Below are positions 32,872 to 34,545 of a DNA stretch of 34,545 nucleotides, piece by piece (the stretch's first letter is position 1; every line of letters starts with the position of its first letter). The notes under the pieces are model-generated. The model worked only from the letters and a program-made list of their open reading frames with translations. It did not search any database and had not been told where the DNA came from. The stretch is from CAG-307 sp964524125 (GTDB taxonomy: Bacteria; Bacillota_I; Bacilli_A; Acholeplasmatales; Anaeroplasmataceae), in the NCBI GenBank assembly GCA_964524125.1, contig CAZGBY010000010.1, forward strand, positions 1 through 34,545. The letters run 5' to 3'. The translations under genes and the position numbers were made by a program.

Positions 32872-33291
32872 TTATTTGACAAAAACTTTAATTTCTAAAC
32901 TAGGATAGATAAACTCTAAGTCTTCAATTTTTTCATTTTTAACTACTGATGTGTATGCTAAATTATCATTTGATATTTTAACTACATAAGAAGAACCATA
33001 CTTGCCATAATATTTAACAATTTCGGTTTTTCCATCACAATTATAAATTTCATTAAAAGAGTTTATAATATTAGACTTTTCCTTTTCACTTAAAGTATCA
33101 TTCAAGTCGCTATTATCTAAAGAATTAATTTCATAAATTTCTTTTAGATCATTATAACTAATGTAGTTTAGTTCATAGGCTTCAGTTAAAGTTAATATAT
33201 TATAATTAGTATTAGAACATGAAATTAATAAACAACTTATAGCTAATATAAATATACAACATATGTTTTTTAAATAAGCAAACTTCTTCAT
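32872..33291 (-). CDS. Small lipoprotein of unknown function
   Basis: 139 aa. The signal sequence KKFAYLKNICCIFILAISCL ends in the lipobox LISC followed by SNTNYN, so it is probably exported and lipid-anchored. The mature part is about 110 residues, acidic and Asn/Ser/Tyr rich, with TEAYELNYISYNDLKEIYEI and a Tyr/Gly segment KYYGKYGSSYVVKISNDNLAY that could form a small beta-sheet domain. I do not recognise the family. A longer frame starts at 33309, but that ATG has no ribosome binding site, whereas the ATG at 33291 follows AGGCGG at good spacing. It is monocistronic, with a candidate promoter at 33316-33344 and a strong terminator. Confidence 0.8.
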   Translation of the reverse strand: MKKFAYLKNICCIFILAISCLLISCSNTNYNILTLTEAYELNYISYNDLKEIYEINSLDNSDLNDTLSEKEKSNIINSFNEIYNCDGKTEIVKYYGKYGSSYVVKISNDNLAYTSVVKNEKIEDLEFIYPSLEIKVFVK

Positions 33292-33315
33292 TTTTTTGCA
33301 CCGCCTCATATATTA

Positions 33316-33344
33316 ATTATTAATACATTTCTAAATAATTTCAA
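33316..33344 (-). promoter_or_regulatory. Candidate promoter of the small lipoprotein gene
   Basis: Minus strand TTGAAA (33339-33344), 17-base spacer, AATAAT (33316-33321). The -10 is only moderately good. Confidence 0.4.
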
Positions 33345-33375
33345 TAAGTTAAAATTTTAAAAATCAATCTTATAC

Positions 33376-34272
33376 TTATAAACTAAAAATAATCACAATA
33401 ACAATACCTAAAGCTAATAAACCTAATCCTAATAAAGATTTCTTTGAAAACTTTTCTTTTAATACTAAAAATGAAAATAACATCGTAAGTAATATTGAAA
33501 GTTTTCCTATTGAATTTACAGCAATAGGATTTACTCCATTTATATTTAAAGAATAATATTCACAAAGCCATGCAACTCCTGTTGCTAGTCCTGAAAGAGA
33601 TAAAAATAACCAACTTTTACTAGTAATATTTCTTATTCCTTTATATTCTTTTTTAGATAAGACTATAGCTAAGGAGAATATAAATACTATAATAGTTCTT
33701 ATAAGTGTTCCTAAATTAGAAGGGATTCCTTTAAGACCTATTTTAACAAACAATGATACTAAACTTGCAAAAACTGCAGATAAAATCGCATATATTAACC
33801 AACATTTTGATTTAGTTTCTTGTCCTTCTTTTTTACCTATCATTAAAATTGTACCTACTAACATTAATATTATAGATAAACTTAACATTAATATAATAAG
33901 TATACTTCCACCATTTGTAGTATCTTCAAAGAAAAATATTAAAAATAATATGCTTGTAAGCACAAAACTTGATTTATCAATTGGCGCTATTTTATTTATA
34001 TCACCAAGTTTCAAAGCTTTATAATAACAAAGCCATGAAAATCCTGTAGACATACCAGATAATATTAAAAATATCCAATTTTTATAAGATAAATCAACAA
34101 TATTTTTTAAACTACCCGTTATCAAGCAAAAAATCATACAACAAATAATAACCACACCAGTTCTAAATGTTGTTGCAAAATTAGAATTAACATCTTTAAT
34201 TCCAATTTTAGCAAAAATTGTTGTAAGCGATGTAGCAATCGCAGCTACAAAAGCCAAAATAAACCATAACAT
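33376..34272 (-). CDS. EamA/DMT-family transporter under SAM riboswitch control
   Basis: 298 aa with ten predicted membrane helices in two five-helix EamA repeats. Repeat 1 opens WFILAFVAAIATSLTTIFAK and repeat 2 WLIYAILSAVFASLVSLFVK, each with a matching internal TGxSWLCYYKALKLG / TGVAWLCEYYSLNINGVNP segment, showing the internal duplication of the drug/metabolite transporter superfamily. The substrate cannot be read from the protein alone. An S-box type aptamer plus terminator sits in its leader (34307-34426), so expression should fall when SAM is abundant; I infer import of methionine, SAM or a precursor. Some DMT members are known SAM transporters. The ATG at 34272 follows GAGGTATTT. No strong terminator was found after the stop. 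Confidence 0.88.
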   Translation of the reverse strand: MLWFILAFVAAIATSLTTIFAKIGIKDVNSNFATTFRTGVVIICCMIFCLITGSLKNIVDLSYKNWIFLILSGMSTGFSWLCYYKALKLGDINKIAPIDKSSFVLTSILFLIFFFEDTTNGGSILIILMLSLSIILMLVGTILMIGKKEGQETKSKCWLIYAILSAVFASLVSLFVKIGLKGIPSNLGTLIRTIIVFIFSLAIVLSKKEYKGIRNITSKSWLFLSLSGLATGVAWLCEYYSLNINGVNPIAVNSIGKLSILLTMLFSFLVLKEKFSKKSLLGLGLLALGIVIVIIFSL

Positions 34273-34306
34273 AATAAATACCTCGTTTCTACCAAAAACG
34301 AAAAAA

Positions 34307-34328
34307 CTCCCATCGTAAATGATAGGAG
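34307..34328 (-). terminator. Riboswitch expression-platform terminator
   Basis: On the minus strand CTCCTATC, a six-base loop and GATGGGAG (one G-T pair) followed by TTTTTTCGTTTTT, between the aptamer and the EamA start codon. Confidence 0.85.
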
Positions 34329-34335
34329 ATATTTA

Positions 34336-34426
34336 ATAAAGTATACACCCATCATTCAAGCTTTAGCACCATACACAAGGCTGGTTGCTGAAGAGTCATA
34401 GAGCTTGTCTCTCGTCTTCTCTTTAT
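34336..34426 (-). promoter_or_regulatory. SAM-I (S-box) riboswitch aptamer
   Basis: On the minus strand the closing stem ATAAAG (34421-34426) / CTTTAT (34336-34341) encloses conserved S-box blocks in the right order. These are GAGAAGACGAGAGAC near the 5' side, CTCTATGAC, TCAGCAACC, and GGTGCTAAAGC in the 3' half. It binds S-adenosylmethionine in characterised members, which here would favour the terminator at 34307-34328. The promoter ends about 10 bases upstream. Confidence 0.85.
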
Positions 34427-34435
34427 GGTAATTTA

Positions 34436-34463
34436 ATTATAGCACTTATAAGTATAATATCAA
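34436..34463 (-). promoter_or_regulatory. Promoter of the SAM riboswitch-EamA unit
   Basis: Minus strand TTGATA (34458-34463), 16-base spacer, TATAAT (34436-34441) with TG one base upstream; transcription would begin at about 34429, just before the aptamer. Confidence 0.7.
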
Positions 34464-34483
34464 GATGGTTTATATATTTTTTT

Positions 34484-34545
34484 ATGAAAATGTTAAATGA
34501 AAAAGTAAATTCCGCTGTGTCACCGCTGAAAGAAATTCTTGAATG
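34484..34545 (+). CDS. Possible gene start, cut by the window end
   Basis: A plus-strand ATG opens a frame reading MKMLNEKVNSAVSPLKEILE up to the window edge, in a stretch with less biased codons (CCG, CTG, GCT) than the surrounding intergenic DNA. The ribosome binding site is weak. A minus-strand frame is also open over the same bases, so the direction is uncertain. The product is not recognisable. Confidence 0.25.
   Translation, partial: MKMLNEKVNSAVSPLKEILE

Noticed and set aside
34505..34545. T-box-like string (minus strand AGCGGTGACACAGCGG) at the window end
   Set aside because: It lacks the TGGNACCGCG core and specifier stem, and the clear S-box riboswitch lies downstream; more likely coding.

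Overview
The window comes from a very AT-rich, low-GC Gram-positive bacterium of the Bacillota, probably a gut-type member of the Bacilli/Erysipelotrichia/Mollicutes-related radiation. The signs are the rimP-nusA-ylxR-ylxQ-infB-rbfA order, the ispH/cshB neighbourhood as in Bacilli, lipoprotein signal peptides, CIRCE and S-box type regulation, and a sporulation operon. TGA is used as a stop codon (for example spoIIAA and the gene ending at 28318), so this is the standard bacterial code and not the Mycoplasma code. All but one clear gene (ispH) lie on the minus strand, so genes are best read from high to low coordinates.

Layout from right to left. 34545-32872: an S-box (SAM-I type) riboswitch with its promoter and terminator drives an EamA/DMT transporter, followed by a small lipoprotein with a strong terminator. 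32750-27762: a tight five-gene operon of a CmpB-family membrane protein, uridine kinase (udk), MTA/SAH nucleosidase (mtnN), a large beta-propeller (BNR/GH74-like) lipoprotein and a DJ-1/PfpI protein. 27637-26187: an AAA ATPase/DUF4143 gene broken by a one-base loss in a homopolymer, with TTTTCAAG iterons upstream. 26138-21710: the transcription-translation operon rimP-nusA-ylxR-ylxQ-infB-rbfA, with an intrinsic terminator inside its leader and another at its end. 21315-19713: tcdA and ispH converge on a shared hairpin. 19660-17280: ispH and cshB diverge; cshB-degV-DUF4250 form an overlapping operon. 17256-15240: htpG under a CIRCE element that overlaps a consensus sigma-A promoter. 15128-12131: a 986-aa secreted pectate-lyase-like lipoprotein with a Thr/Ser/Pro repeat stalk.

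12033-9379 is a sporulation operon, spoIIAA-spoIIAB-spoVAC-spoVAD-spoVAE, preceded by a perfect Spo0A box. sigF, which normally sits between spoIIAB and spoVA, is absent: only 46 bases separate the two genes. 9048-5301 holds the strongest candidate for an undescribed system: a two-gene operon of a TIR-domain protein with a multi-pass membrane tail, overlapping by 11 bases a membrane protein with two Rossmann/TrkA-N-like domains and a C-terminal RyR-like domain. It has a consensus promoter and its own terminator, and looks like a membrane-anchored nucleotide-signalling or immune module. 5269-1720 encodes a heterodimeric ABC exporter with one degenerate ATP site, followed by a hemolysin III/PAQR protein. 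790-1 is the 5'-truncated remnant of a LamG-RHS protein running off the window edge.
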